Origin: Fusarium oxysporum f. sp. lycopersici 4287
Lineage: Eukaryota > Ascomycota > Sordariomycetes > Hypocreales > Nectriaceae
Assembly (NCBI RefSeq): GCF_000149955.1
Contig: NC_030995.1
Span: forward strand, 930,001 to 994,000
Length of the DNA: 64,000 nt
Direction: 5' to 3'
Shown here: piece by piece, positions 45,835 to 57,827 of the stretch
How positions within the stretch are numbered: the first letter of the stretch is position 1
Layout: every line of letters begins with the position of its first letter
Position numbers and translations under genes: made by a program
The notes under the pieces: generated by a model
What the model saw: only the letters and a program-made list of their open reading frames with translations
Databases searched by the model: none
What the model was told of the DNA's origin: nothing

Positions 45835-47749
45835 GACTGAAGAGGAAAGGAAAGTCTCAGTCGCTGTCTCTGTATTGAAGGGTTCTGCAGGGGTCCCAGT
45901 CCAGAACTGGAACGATTAACAGAGTTTTTGGCTCTTGGGGGCCTCAAGGTTCTGCTACCGGTTCCGGTTCTGGTTCTGGTTTTCGTTCTGGAACCAGTTT
46001 ACGGGTGGTCTGGTCTAGTCGAGTGCTTCTCGTTGCAGCAGCCAAGAAATACCTCACACAAGTCAAATGTCAGGTTATGATATTTCCGAGGCACAGACGT
46101 AACGTGCACCCGGAATGTGGGAAAAAAATGATGGTGGTTGGCGGTAGCAGCAGCTTCTGCTCGAGTGTGCGTGCAGTGACTGAGTGAGGTTTGTGCGACA
46201 AATTTTGACGGCAAACCTGAGGTTCCGCGCGTGGTCACCCTAGACCCTGGGCTCCCCGGCCCCCTAAAATTCAGCGCCAGAGCCTGTGAGTGAGCCTGTG
46301 CGACAGCCCGGTTCCCCACTGGACTGACTTGCTTGGCTTGCAATTGGAAGAGTCCTCTTTGGCTAGAGGTGGGATCTAATAATCCTTGTCCAAACACGGG
46401 AACGTACAGAAATTTATTGATACCTAAAATAAACGGGAGGGTTCGGTTCGCGCTTGTTTCCGACGGGTAAACGATGCATCCATCCATCACCTTTGGCCAT
46501 TTTCGTATTGTTTTTGTCTTGCTTTTTTGCATGTGAAGAAGAGGCAGTGGACCAAATGTCGTGTGACTCTGGATAAACTCCTCCTTTCGCGATCGATGCA
46601 TATTCGCTTACAGCTCGACCTAACCCAGTAAATGGAGACAAACTTTCAGGCTACAACTGGGGAGTAGCGGGGGATAAGGAATCACCAGCCACGGGGCAAT
46701 CAGGCCTGAAGTTGGAAAAGCTGGAGCGGTCAATTGATCTTTCTCATTGGTTGACAAGAGTCAGCCGCCCAACTTGACACTCGATGCCCTGGACTGTTGA
46801 TGCACGTGGACACATCATGACAGTCACCTGCCTACCTACCTTACACATCAGATATCAACAATCACACTACCTATACAGATATTGCTCGAGAAAACAAGAA
46901 ATTCGAGAATAACAAATATTATCGCGGCAATCTGTATCTCCATCTCCTCATTTCCACTTAAACTCTCATGTCTCGCTCACCGTTTCTCACTCAACTTTAA
47001 CTTCATACCCCGGTTATCTCCATGTAAGGTAAGTTTAAGTGACGTAGACGCCGTTAAAATGATATGCAGGTAAATGCAATGTCAGACCATTACCATTTAA
47101 ATAGTCGCCTATCGCGGTTGCTAACTATCAACCAACAACCATGGGCCATTCACTGTCTATGTCTGTTCCCGGCTTTGATAATACATCTTTGTAAATACTT
47201 TCCATTGTATCAATCAATCTGTTTCCAAAAAGTCTAAAAGCCTAGGGAACCTGCATGTGGCCTCTCAGTAGTAACAACACAAACACTATTGATCGCTGGT
47301 CTGACATCGGTTGCAAATTGAAATATTGAAATACATGTAAGAGCCTGTCATACCCATAGGTACATAAAGGAGAATGGTATGGATAAGCAATGCAATAACA
47401 GATGTTCTGCTTCTCAAGAGATTGGTGGGCCGAGAGTGCTCATCAGAACACCATACTTAGCACGCCACCAACCAAGCTGCAAAGGGCTTCAGTGCGAGAG
47501 ATCATAACATATCACGATGTCAAGAGTCAATGAGAGCTAGGGGCTTTTTATTTTATGTTCATTTTTTTGTATTTTATAATTTTCTATGTCTCCAAAAAAC
47601 CACCATCCAAACCATGTACCAAACATCCTTCTTCATCATTGGGCTCTGCCCCTAGCTGATCATTTATTCATTCTTCATCCTTCATCCTTCATATCCACCG
47701 CAAGCAACATCATTCTCATCATTCTTGATCTCCTCTCATGACTCGTACT
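45835..47749. other. Intergenic region
   Basis: Presumed promoter of the DUF4050 gene and 3' flank of the Q-rich gene. It carries ggttctggttctgg-type repeats near 45960-45990 and ttcatcc repeats near 47672-47690. No gene is supported. Confidence 0.45.
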
Positions 47750-48013
47750 TTACTGCTGCGCGCCAGGACCAAAGCGAACTTCGCACTGGGGCAACGCGAG
47801 TTGCGGGACAAGGGCCTTCTTGGTGCGAGCCTTCTTCTTGGGCGCGGCACTGGCATCCTCACCCGCCTTGCGCTTGTTGTTGCCAGTCTTGGTGGTGTTG
47901 GTTGTGGTTGTGGAAGTAGGTAGAGTAGTGGTGGTTGTCTGGTTCAATACGGCAGGGTTCAGGAATACTCCCTCTGAAGCTCCATTAGTGGTGTTGTCTT
48001 GGCCCTGGGACTG
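47750..48013 (-). other. In-frame extension after TAG, bipartite NLS
   Basis: After the TAG of the Q-rich gene the same frame stays open for 87 codons to a stop at 47750-47752. It contains a Thr-rich stretch and KRKAGEDASAAPKKKAR, a textbook bipartite nuclear localisation signal. The first codon after the stop is CAG, and CAG/TAG differ by one base. Confidence 0.5.
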
Positions 48014-51000
48014 CTAGTCGGGGTTGAAGACATTGCCCACATCACCAAAGAGGTTCTTGTAAGGGTCTTCGGGGTGGAACTCGGGGCCCTGGGGAGGCTG
48101 GAAAGGGGCATCTTGAGTCTCTTGAGATGCCACAACGGGAGAATACGGCATATCTGCAAGGCTCACATTAGGTGCGGCAGGAGGCCAGGTTGAGGCAGGT
48201 CCAGTAGCGTTAGAAGAGTTGAAGTCTGAACAGCCAGCAACAGGGAACATAGTGTTGTCGTTGCCAGTAGTAGCGCTGGGGTCCTGAAGGTTGTTTTCAG
48301 GGAGGTCTTCAAGACTGGCAAAGATATTCAGAGGGACGTCGTCCGAAAAGACCGGAATATCAGCTGGGGACATGCCTTCGGTCACTCCCGCGGTCTGCCT
48401 GTTCACGGCATCGACGTCAATAGAAGAGTCTATTCCCGTAATCAGCATAAGAACACTGCGATCAGTGTAGTTCAACTCACCACCAGCTCGGAACCGCTCA
48501 GTGAGGCCAGCGCGCTCAGCGTCCAAGTCTCGGTTGTATGGGTTGGGGATATCAGCAACAAAAACTGTAATGTCAGCCTGCTCTGGGAGAGGTCGATCGA
48601 GCTCGTTGGAGACTCTGCGCAGCTGGGTGCCTTGTTCATCGTCTTGGGGAAACATGGAGATCTCGTCAAATGGCTCAGACAAAGTGTCCTTGTCTCTGAG
48701 GGACAGATCAGGTTGACAAGTCTTGAAAATGTCCAGAACGGGGACAGACAGAGAGGGGTCGACAACATGGGGCATAGAAGCATTGACTTCGATCTGAGCC
48801 AGCTGGTCTTGAGAGGTGACAGCAGAAGCATCCTCAGAATGGCCAACAAGCCATGCGGCAACAGCAGAAAGATCGTGATCAAGGGTTTTGGCAGCGCCAG
48901 AATCAGAGACGGGAGTCGATGGGGACTGGGAAGAGCCAGATTGCGTGGAGGAGAATTGAGCAAAAGGCTCAGTATCGAGAGGCAAGTCCTCGTAAGGGGT
49001 ATTTCTGGTGTCAACAAACATGGGATCGAGGTCAGCAGGAATCTCAAAACTGTGATCGTTGGTGTTGGTAAAGTCCTCAGTAGGCTGGACGGCGCTATCG
49101 TCCGAGGGGTTGAAAGGTTGGGAAGCGAAGTCGTTGCCAAGGAGATTGGCCGTGGGTTGTTCGTTGGTGGTTTGAGAAGTGAAGCTGTTCTCTTGAGCGA
49201 GTTGAAGAGTTAAGTTACCGCCAGTGGTAGGTGGTTGAGTGATGCCAGCAGTGAATGACTGGGTGAAGTCACTGTCAAGGATAACTTGGGGAGGGAATAA
49301 GCTCATCGAAGGTTGCCGATTGAAGGCGTCACCGCCAGCAAACGGTGCAAGGAGGGCAGTGTTACTCTGGATAGTGAAGGGGTCGTTGGAAGCTTGAGCG
49401 ATAGGACCGTTGTTCAGAGAGGGCTGAGCGCCGAGAGTAGTGGCAAGTTGAGCATCGCCAGCGACGTTAGTAGTAGAAATAGTAGTAGTAGCAGTAGTAG
49501 TGCTCTTGCGTCGCTTCTTGTTGACGATGTTCTCGGATGGGGTTTTGAGAACTCTAGTCTGCCTCGTAGTCTTGTATTTCCTGGTCCTCTTTGTAGACTT
49601 TGAGTTCTGGATCGGCTCGCCAGTCTTAGCAGCTTCATCCATGGCAGTCTTCTTCTCCGTTCGAATCTCTATCAGCATTCTATTGAGCTCTGCAGCGTCT
49701 AATTTCTTGGGTCCGGGGAGGTAGTAGACTATCAAACACGGTCAGTATTGGTGATTCACAATAATAGCGAGAGCAGGAAGAATGAAGCGAGGATCAAAAC
49801 TTACTGTTGTAGCAATCACCTTGGGGCGTGATAGGCAAACCGTTTTCATCGCGAATCAATCGGGGGTCTTCAGGGTCGATGCGAACGACGCGGCGTTTGC
49901 TGGGAAAGATTTGCTCGCCGTTGTCCTCGGCCTCGCGAAGCTTCTTTTCCTTTGGAGTTAGCTTCTCGGGTCCATCAGAGCGCCGAGGAGCAAAGAGACC
50001 AGGAGCATAGACAGGCGCCTTGGACCAATCCTCGAAAGATGAAAAGCCATTTGAAGAAGCCGGGGTAGAAGGCTCCTCTGCTGAAGAGTCCTTGGTAGGA
50101 GAAGTTTGGGCAGTTGGTGGCTGATCATCAAATAAGTTTGGGATGACGACCTTGAGAGAACCATCAACAAGGAATTCTTCGAGTTTGTGTTGAGGAGGAG
50201 GAGGGGCATGAGGTCTGACATCCTGGGGAAGAAGACGTGTACGAGGGTTCATTGCGAGGTTAGTGTTCATCACCGTTGAAACTTGAGTCAAGGAGCTGTC
50301 CCTCTGAGTCACGCGAGAACCTCGCTCAGTCATGGAGTTTGGGTTGGCACTCAGGGCCGGAGCAGTCTGCATGGTGTTGCCACCCTGAGAACCAGAGGAC
50401 TCAGTATTTGGAGACACAGCAGTAGGAGACTGGGCCGCAACAGGCTCGTTTGTAGAGTTCTGTGCGATAGGAGGTTGAACAGAAAGGAACTGTGCAATAG
50501 GATCCTGAGTAACGGAGGATGGCACAGGACGAGGCTGAGTAGCAGAAACTTGAGCAGCAGCTGTTCCCAGGAGTAGAAGCACGAGGGCTAGGAACCTGAG
50601 TGGTAGGAGTTTGGTTTCGCTGCTGCATTCGCTGCTGTGTCTGAAGAGCTGGTCCGTGTTGAAATTTGGACTGGGCAGAGGACCCAGACTGTCGCCTCAT
50701 CATGCTGTTGATGATTGCTTGTTGCTGATTGATGCGCATCTTCATCCGCTGCATGTGCGCGTGCATTTGAGGAGTCATGTTGGATTGCATGTTGGCCATA
50801 GAGGCGGCACTCTGCTGAGGCACAGGGCTGCTCTGAGCGGGAGTGAAGGAGGGCGCAGTGGCGCGAAGACCAGACGTCTGCTGAACGAAACCCTGAGAGT
50901 CGTTCATGGCAGAAGCTTGGGTGTCGCTCATGAAGGGAGCCTGAACATTTCCCATGGGAGGAGTATGAAAGAAAGGAGGTTGCATGCTCGGGTCATTCAT

Positions 51001-51588
51001 GAAAGGCATCTGAGCATTACCAATGACCGAGTCTTGCATGTTGCCAAGGAATTGGTTCTGGCTGGTGGACATGAAGGGGGTCTGAGACTGAGTGAAGCTC
51101 TCAAAGCTGGGGTTGCCCGAGGCCATGTTGGGAGTAGAAGATGAGTTTTGGACCCGCTGAGGGTTAAAATGATGAGGCCCAACCACCATGGGACTGCCGG
51201 AGTTGGTGTTGTTGTTTGTATTATCAAAAGGAGAAGTGAAACCACCAGTCATCTGGTTCTGGTTCTGCTGCATCTGCCGGAGGCCATTCTGATTCTGCTA
51301 CAAAAGCAATGTTAGATATGAAATTCTTAGAGGGGAATTGAATGAGTGCAAGCTTGCCATGAACTGGGCAAACAGCTGCTGCTGCTGAAGGTTGTTGAAC
51401 TGGAATGCATTTCCGTTCTGTGCCATGAAAGGCTGGTTCTGCTGCTGCGAAAGTGTTAGTCGCTTTTTATCTCATTTCGTGTGCGCATGCGTATCATATG
51501 CGGAGAGATGATAACTTACCTGGCGAGCAGCTCCCTGCTGGGTATTTCTCTGGGCCATATTGGCCATGTTGGGTTGACGAGAAGACAT
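48014..51588 (-). CDS. Large Gln/Ser/Thr-rich protein of unknown function
   Basis: Four exons: 51588-51520, 51444-51358, 51297-49805 and 49728-48014. The product is about 1120 residues to TAG. It starts MSSRQPNMANMAQRN. The first third is Gln/Asn/Met-rich and disordered. A conserved-looking middle holds KLEEFLVDGSLKVVIPNLFDD, FSSFEDWSKAPVYAPGLFAPR, KRRVVRIDPEDPRLIRDENGL and YYLPGPKKLDAAELNRMLIEI (all given in part), then a basic patch KSTKRTRKYKTTRQTR and a long acidic/Ser-Thr tail. I do not recognise the family; a nuclear role is a guess from the basic patches. One extra base is inferred at 50566-50568 (run of three C on the plus strand). Intron 2 begins with GC (ATG|GCAAGC). The TAG at the end is followed by an in-frame extension. 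Confidence 0.65.
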
Positions 51589-53217
51589 GATGAAAATCGC
51601 TGCTTCAAGATGGAGAAGTATATCTCGAGAATGCTGCCGGTTGTAAAGGTGCTTTGAGCGATCTTGGAGCAGAGTCGACAATTGTGAAATGGCTGAAAGC
51701 TGAAGCTGAGATAAAAGAATCAAGACTGCTAAGCAGAAAAGACTTGAGAATTGTGTAGGACGAGGAGGATATCTCGATGAATGAAGTGGTATGTAAAGAG
51801 TAGAGAAGATGGAGTTGCCGCAAAGAGAGCTGGTTGAATCTCCACGACGCTCAAAGTCTCTCAAGTCTGTGTATCCTCACGAGAAGAAACCAGGTTCGAT
51901 AGATGAAAGCGAAGAGCGTAGAAATGAATCTGATATCAGATTGTTGGAAGATGCTGCGAAGCTGAAGCTGTGTGCATGAAATCTGACGATGGTGAGGAGA
52001 GAAAGAAGAGGAGGAGAGCAAGTTGGAGGCGAAAACTTTTCTATATATTCGAGTCCGAGCCTCGGCGCTACTAAAGTGCTTGCATGTTCGAATAGAGGTG
52101 GTGGAGTTGGCAGTGCAAACGGCCGTCAAGGGCTGTCAAGGACCGACATGATGGCGTTTGGCCAGCCCGGCAGCTGTCAACACTTGCAGACGTTTCTCGG
52201 CGCTCTCTAAGCCGCTGAGATAGTTACTTGTGGAGCGCCGTACTCCCCTTGATGTTAAGACATCGTGCTACTGCTGTTGGCTGAGTATCGGAAGTTGGTG
52301 ACTTTGGTGTTGTTGAATTTTGGGCATACGAGGTTTTATACTACGAGATATCACTACATGTCAAAACACAATGACCAAATCTATCCCTTTCACCTCATAA
52401 TCAAAGATCATTCATCTCTGCCTTGTCAATCGATAAAACACTTTGCAGGTATCTCGACTCAATGGCGTTGAATTGCTCCTCATTGTATCGGCACTTACAC
52501 TGCCCTCAGCTATCGGTCCGCCCTTTGATATTGTCGGCTAACGGTAACGTTTTGAGCTATTGTTCCTTCGCTCAATAGAGCTGTTCGAGATGGTCCTAGC
52601 TTCTAGGAAGTGGGCCCAAGTTGTTGAGGGCTTCGCATGCCAAATCGTTGCTACCTGTAGTCTTGTCTGCATATCATTGTATCGAACGGCGACATTGCAA
52701 ACGCGGCAAAGACAGTACAAGTCTCCGTAAAGTGAGCCCTTAAGCACAGGATATCTTCTCTAATCGACGAAACAACTTCAGGTAATCGTTTATTCGAATC
52801 ACCACGAGCTTACGGGACTGTGCGTTGCGGTTCCTATGGTACAGTGTCAGCGGTTGGCAGGCTTAGAGATGGCATTCACAAGTAAACTATAGGTCAGCCC
52901 CCACTGCCTACCCACGGCCATCATCGGCGCACGTCGAGAAGAGCTTACATATCCATTATGTGTTGGATCAATTTATATAGAGTGGTTGCAGGAATGTTAG
53001 TGGGGTTGGATGAGTGGCCCAAAGCCAAGTAATATTATCCATGTGTATCCGTACGGCCAAGACAAATAAAAAACCACTTAAAGATTCCCTTTGAATTCTT
53101 CTTGAAATTCACGTTTCGATATTTCAGATAAACCAACTGAATTATGATCTGCCTGGGTGCTCGAAATGCATTGAACTACCAGGAGTCGGTATTCAATAAA
53201 CACACGATGACGCCTCC
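51589..53217. other. Promoter of the Q-rich gene and INO80B 3' flank
   Basis: No supported gene. The first 300 bases look like a fungal leader (CT-rich on the minus strand). Confidence 0.45.
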
Positions 53218-54528
53218 TTAAGCAACTTCCTGGACCATCTTACCCGGTGCCAGTTTAGATGCAGGCTTAAAAACCTGGCCGGCCGGGCTGTCAAGCATCT
53301 CTTCTGTCACTGCCACTCGAACGCCATTTTTGTTGCTGACCCACCGAACGAAGACAGGATCAGGCTTGTTCGAGTCTTCTGAACTGCCTGCGCCAGCAGC
53401 TGCAGCCTTGCGGTTGATCTTGGGAGCTTGCTTTTTTAGGAGTTTGTTGATCGTTTCCATCTGTAATCTGGGGTCAGCACACATTCACACCTTCTGTTTA
53501 ATTCAATTTTAAGCTTACCTTTACTTCCTCATTTCGCTTTTCACTCAAGTTGCGGCGTCGCCGGGCCATCTCCTGTCGACGCATGGACAATTCCTCAGCT
53601 GTAAAAACCTTCTTCGCTTGTACCTCTGCGAACATGTATTAGTATTGCAAGTGTAAGCATAAGTATTAGACTCACCATCTGACAGCTTCATGTACTGATG
53701 CGCGTTGTCATCTTCAAATCGAGCTCGTTGCCGCTTTGTCATCTTGGTGAGATCGACAGACTCGTCTGGGTTACCATCTTCGTCATCATCATCATCGTCG
53801 TCGTCGTCGTCGCCTCCGTCGCCTTCATCATCTTCTTCCTCATCTTCTTCGTCTTCGTCATCCTCATCTCCTTCTTGGCCTGCGACCTCGATCTCCTCGC
53901 CTTCAGCATCCTCGTCACCATCGTCAGCCATGGTCTCATCACCAAAACCCATAGTCTCGTCTCCAGCGTCGCTATCAGCGGGGTCACTAAGCTCGTCGTC
54001 GTCGTCATCATCCTGAATGACCTTGGCAGCCGATGCTCGAGGTGCTGGCTTGGACCGGGCTGGTTTGGAAACAGTGATGGTCGGGGGAGCTAGATCCATA
54101 TCGATGTCCCCCTCAGCATCCTCCTCACCCTCAGCATCAACATCCATCTCATCGTCATCATCTTCCTCCACCTCAATCTCTGCCTCCTCTTCCTCTTCTT
54201 CATCTTCGTCGGGGCTTGAGTCAACCACATAACTTTTCTTAGCTCCTCGATTCCGCTTTCCGGATACGATTTCTCCAGCTTCAAAGCCACGCTCCCCGCG
54301 TGTAGCCTGTCGTAGTTTGTTGGAAGGAAGTTTGACAGTCAAACTCAAATGACGATCGCCACCTGGTGATGAGGCATCATCTCGGGAGACGGACACGCCT
54401 GAGGCGCGACCAGATCGTCGTGACGACATGCTTCTTTCGCTTCTTTCTGGAGAGTCAGCCCATCTGGCATGAACAGAGATGACTTCATTGGCCTTAGTGG
54501 CCGCTGAGCGACGTGGACGCGAACCCAT
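53218..54528 (-). CDS. ies2: INO80 complex subunit B / Ies2 (PAPA-1 domain)
   Basis: Three exons (54528-53676, 53625-53519, 53460-53218) give 400 residues. The start MGSRPRRSAATKANEV is the first ATG. The N-terminal part has a conserved HLSLTVKLPSNKLRQAT segment and a basic KRNRGAKKSYVV. A long Asp/Glu-rich region spans about 115-270. The C-terminus is the PAPA-1/INO80B domain: ELSMRRQEMARRRRNLSEKR followed by ETINKLLKKQAPKINRK and the FVRWVSNKNG motif. Ies2 binds and activates the INO80 chromatin remodelling ATPase. The splice joints are in phase and the length is normal for fungi. It is divergent from the Pex14-type gene. Confidence 0.9.
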
Positions 54529-56465
54529 GATGATAGATGCCCGCACTGGCGGGGCCTGGGGTGGATGGTAGAAACAAGATAAGGAAAGGGGGAAATAATT
54601 AGTGGTATGCGAAGTGAAGGGTGGGTTGTATTTGTATCAGGATAGAGTTCAAGGAGTTCTGGGGTCCCAGGGAAGATCGCGAAAACTTAAATATGTGAAG
54701 TTAAATGAGTTGGATGACAGAAAAGGAAAGTGATTGGAAGACAAGTTTGCAGTTTTTGGTGTTGACAAGGCTGAAATAAGCTCAATTCGTTGGGGCAAGC
54801 ACGACTGGAGTGAGACAGCAGGAGCAGGAGCCAGGAGCCACCTAACAAGGGATTGGCTGGAAGGAACAGGCAGGGCCAGAGGCAGGACAGGGCAAGTACA
54901 GCTCGGATGTTGGTGGCGATTGCCGTTGGCGAGATAGGATAGGACAGGATAGGCTGGAGTCTGGACTTTTGTAGTGTAGGTAGTGTCGGTGACTCTCCAT
55001 TGGTGAAAAGACGACTTGAGCTTGAAGCTTGAAGGATGCGAGGCTGAAGATAAACGGCCAACTAATGCAATTTGTCCTGCAACCAGTCAAGCCAATCAAT
55101 CAATCAATCGACCAACCAAAGACTGACTACCTAACTACGTGAGACCTCTCGTCTGCGATGACCGCTGAATCAGGGATTCCTATAAGCGGGATCCTGCACA
55201 TGGCTGAGGATCATCGGCCAGGCCAGTCCAGGAATATCCTAATCCTGTGATAGCCCAGACAAACTGCCGATATCAAAGGCCAATACAGAATAGCTTAGGA
55301 GAGAAGCTTATCATCGTCGGTTGCATTGAGAGAATTTGGCGACAGCCACGGAAAGGATTACAGAAACGGACGGGACTGGGTTGACGGAATTGGTGTTGTT
55401 TTGCTGCGACCAAACAAAGGGAGAGACAACCAAGAGGAAAATTCACAACTCACCTGTTACAAATTTTGAATGCCTTGGTATTGGTCACACCACACCAGCT
55501 TTGTCGCCGATTAACTTTCACTTGCCTGCTTGCTTGCCCTTTAGACGGCCAGCAGTTGGTAATTGGGTTTTAGCCGCTTCCAATCGCTTCACCCCGAACA
55601 GGGTCTGACTGAGCCAAGAGCTGGAGACTCAAGCGCAATCGCTATTCCCAGGGCACAAGCACACAAGTTGCTTAACTTGTTAGGACCGACAGACGATGCA
55701 GTACGAGGCTCGTGAGACGAGCGCCGTTACACGTTGTTGCTGCGTCCTGCTTCTGGCGGTAGAATTGCCTGCCGTGATGAGATTGGCTGATAGGAGACGA
55801 TGGCGCTGAATCTTTTTGGCGCAAGAACTTGATGGCGCGATTCCGGTGTCTTGAGTAGAATGTGAAAGGGTAGTGCGGATGGGATTTGTAATTATTGAGG
55901 AGTCTAGGCGTTCACCGAGGTCCTTGATGGTACAGGCGATCGTTCACTTGAGATATTGTCTGGAATTGATGTTCTCAGGTGAATGCGCGTTCTTGCCGTG
56001 CTACCGTTTAGTACGATCCCGTTCTATTTCCAGTAACGGCTCCAGTATTAAACGGAGTGGCTACCGTAACGTATACTGCAAGTCTGGCTTGCTCGACGGC
56101 ATCAACGGGTATTAACATATGTTTCATGGGCTCTTCAATATAAGGAAGGCTTTGCGAGTAAATTTTGCAAGTAAAGGCATATTTTCTAATTGAATACCGT
56201 GGCTTGATGGCGGTATGTACTCCAATATCATACTTACATAAGGTATCTACACAATCAGATACTGTTTCCTCCCCACAAGAAACCCCGGACTCATGAAGCA
56301 GCCTAAGGTAGACTCCACCGTTATCGGCAGGAGTACCGAGGCATGTGCCTACCTCGCCGAACCTTGCCTACACCTCGGAAACCACAAACATTTCCCTTCC
56401 ATCCTCTATTTCAACGTTTCCGTTAATCGTCCAGCATTGTAAACAGTCGCGTGACACTATCAAAC
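54529..56465. other. Divergent promoter INO80B / Pex14-type
   Basis: The 1.9 kb spacer has tandem caatcaat repeats near 55093-55109. No supported gene. Confidence 0.5.
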
Positions 56466-57641
56466 ATGAGCGACTCAGATTCCAATCCCGCCATCCCAAG
56501 CTGGCAGAAGGCGCAATCCGACGAGACCGATAGCCAAAACACCGAACCGGCCCCGACACCGTCCGCGAGCAGCTCAACGCCAGAAGTTAATGCGTCAGCG
56601 GTAGAAACAACAGCAGAAGAAACGTCGCAGCCGAAAAATGCGACAGACGATCCAGAAAGACTCGAGGTTGCGAGACGCTTTCTCGAGAATGACGCTGTGC
56701 GACACGCGCCTCATGAGAAGAAGGTCGAGTTCTTGAAGTCCAAAGGCATTGACGAAGCCGAAATACACGCGCTTCTTGGCCAAGACGAATCCACAACAGA
56801 GACAGAGGTTTCTATTACTTCTTATATTGCTCCCAAGTACTATGCTGACAATTTCAAGGCGCCAACCTTAGAAACAACCAATTCTTATGCTCCAACACCC
56901 ACCGAAACTCTCCCGCCAACACCAGCTTCCCACCCGCCCGTCGACCGACCCCCAGTCGTCACATACCCTGAATTCCTTGCGAAGGCACCCCGTCCTCCTC
57001 CTCTCGTTACAAAGGAGCGTCTTTTCAACGCCCTCTACGCAGTCACTGGCCTTTCCACCCTCATCTATGGCACAAGTCGTTACGTTATTCGGCCTATGGT
57101 TGACAGTCAGGCCGAAGCCCGTACAGATTTCCACGACCTGACCTCGCGAAAACTCGATGCCCTCGTCGCAAAGCTTGAAAAGACCGTCTCCGAGGTTCCT
57201 CCCAAGAAACCCATCGCCGCAGTCGAGGAGGAGAGCGATGCTGAAGACCCTACGGAGATGTTCCACAGGGACATGGGCACTCAAACCACATTCCCCATAA
57301 GCTCTGTGACAGCGATGACAGACTCCAAGAATAACGAGTCAGCTGCCAAACATAACACCAATCAACTGGCTAGTTTGAACAAGACTCTTTCTGGCCTGAA
57401 GGATGAATACCGTTCCCAGAGCGAAGGCATGGATAAGATCAAAACTGCTGTTGACGTGCTACGGGATGACCTCGACACAATGACGTACACTGCGTATCCC
57501 GATCACAGTACTGGCTATGACTTGTACGGCCGCTCACGCAAGCCTGAGCCAGATGATGAAATCCGCAAGGTGCGGGATAATATCCGGCGTGTGAAGGGAG
57601 TCTTGCTAAGCACGAGAAACTTCCCCGCCTCCGCACGATGA
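56466..57641 (+). CDS. Pex14-family peroxin (Pex14/17, PEX33-like)
   Basis: A single exon of 391 residues. The start MSDSDSNPAIPSWQKAQ is typical of fungal Pex14 proteins. The Pex14 N-terminal domain is at about 60-105 (EVARRFLENDAVRHAPHEKK, FLKSKGIDEAEIHALLG). A hydrophobic helix follows near 185-205 (LFNALYAVTGLSTLIYGTS), then a coiled-coil-prone region and a C-terminal block with TMTYTAYPDHSTGYDLYGRS. Pex14 docks the import receptor Pex5 at the peroxisome. The gap between the N-domain and the helix, and the tail, resemble the filamentous Pex14/17 (PEX33) type more than canonical Pex14, but I cannot settle it. The frame is also open upstream, but the first ATG is here. It converges on the chromodomain gene. 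Confidence 0.75.
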   Translation: MSDSDSNPAIPSWQKAQSDETDSQNTEPAPTPSASSSTPEVNASAVETTAEETSQPKNATDDPERLEVARRFLENDAVRHAPHEKKVEFLKSKGIDEAEIHALLGQDESTTETEVSITSYIAPKYYADNFKAPTLETTNSYAPTPTETLPPTPASHPPVDRPPVVTYPEFLAKAPRPPPLVTKERLFNALYAVTGLSTLIYGTSRYVIRPMVDSQAEARTDFHDLTSRKLDALVAKLEKTVSEVPPKKPIAAVEEESDAEDPTEMFHRDMGTQTTFPISSVTAMTDSKNNESAAKHNTNQLASLNKTLSGLKDEYRSQSEGMDKIKTAVDVLRDDLDTMTYTAYPDHSTGYDLYGRSRKPEPDDEIRKVRDNIRRVKGVLLSTRNFPASAR

Positions 57642-57827
57642 TTTATTTCTAAAACCAGGTTCTAAAAACGGCAATTCATATCATCTGTGTTGCTCTCGGG
57701 AAAGCTTTCATAATGTACATTTAGTCTTTACAGTACTCCATCGTCATACATAACCATGTCAATATACCCCCTACACATCCATCCATCATGGTATCACGTA
57801 GAAATGAACTCCTCCATGCGGCATGCC

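Noticed and set aside
53705..54016. Poly-Ser frame on the plus strand
   Set aside because: Antisense of the acidic region of INO80B.
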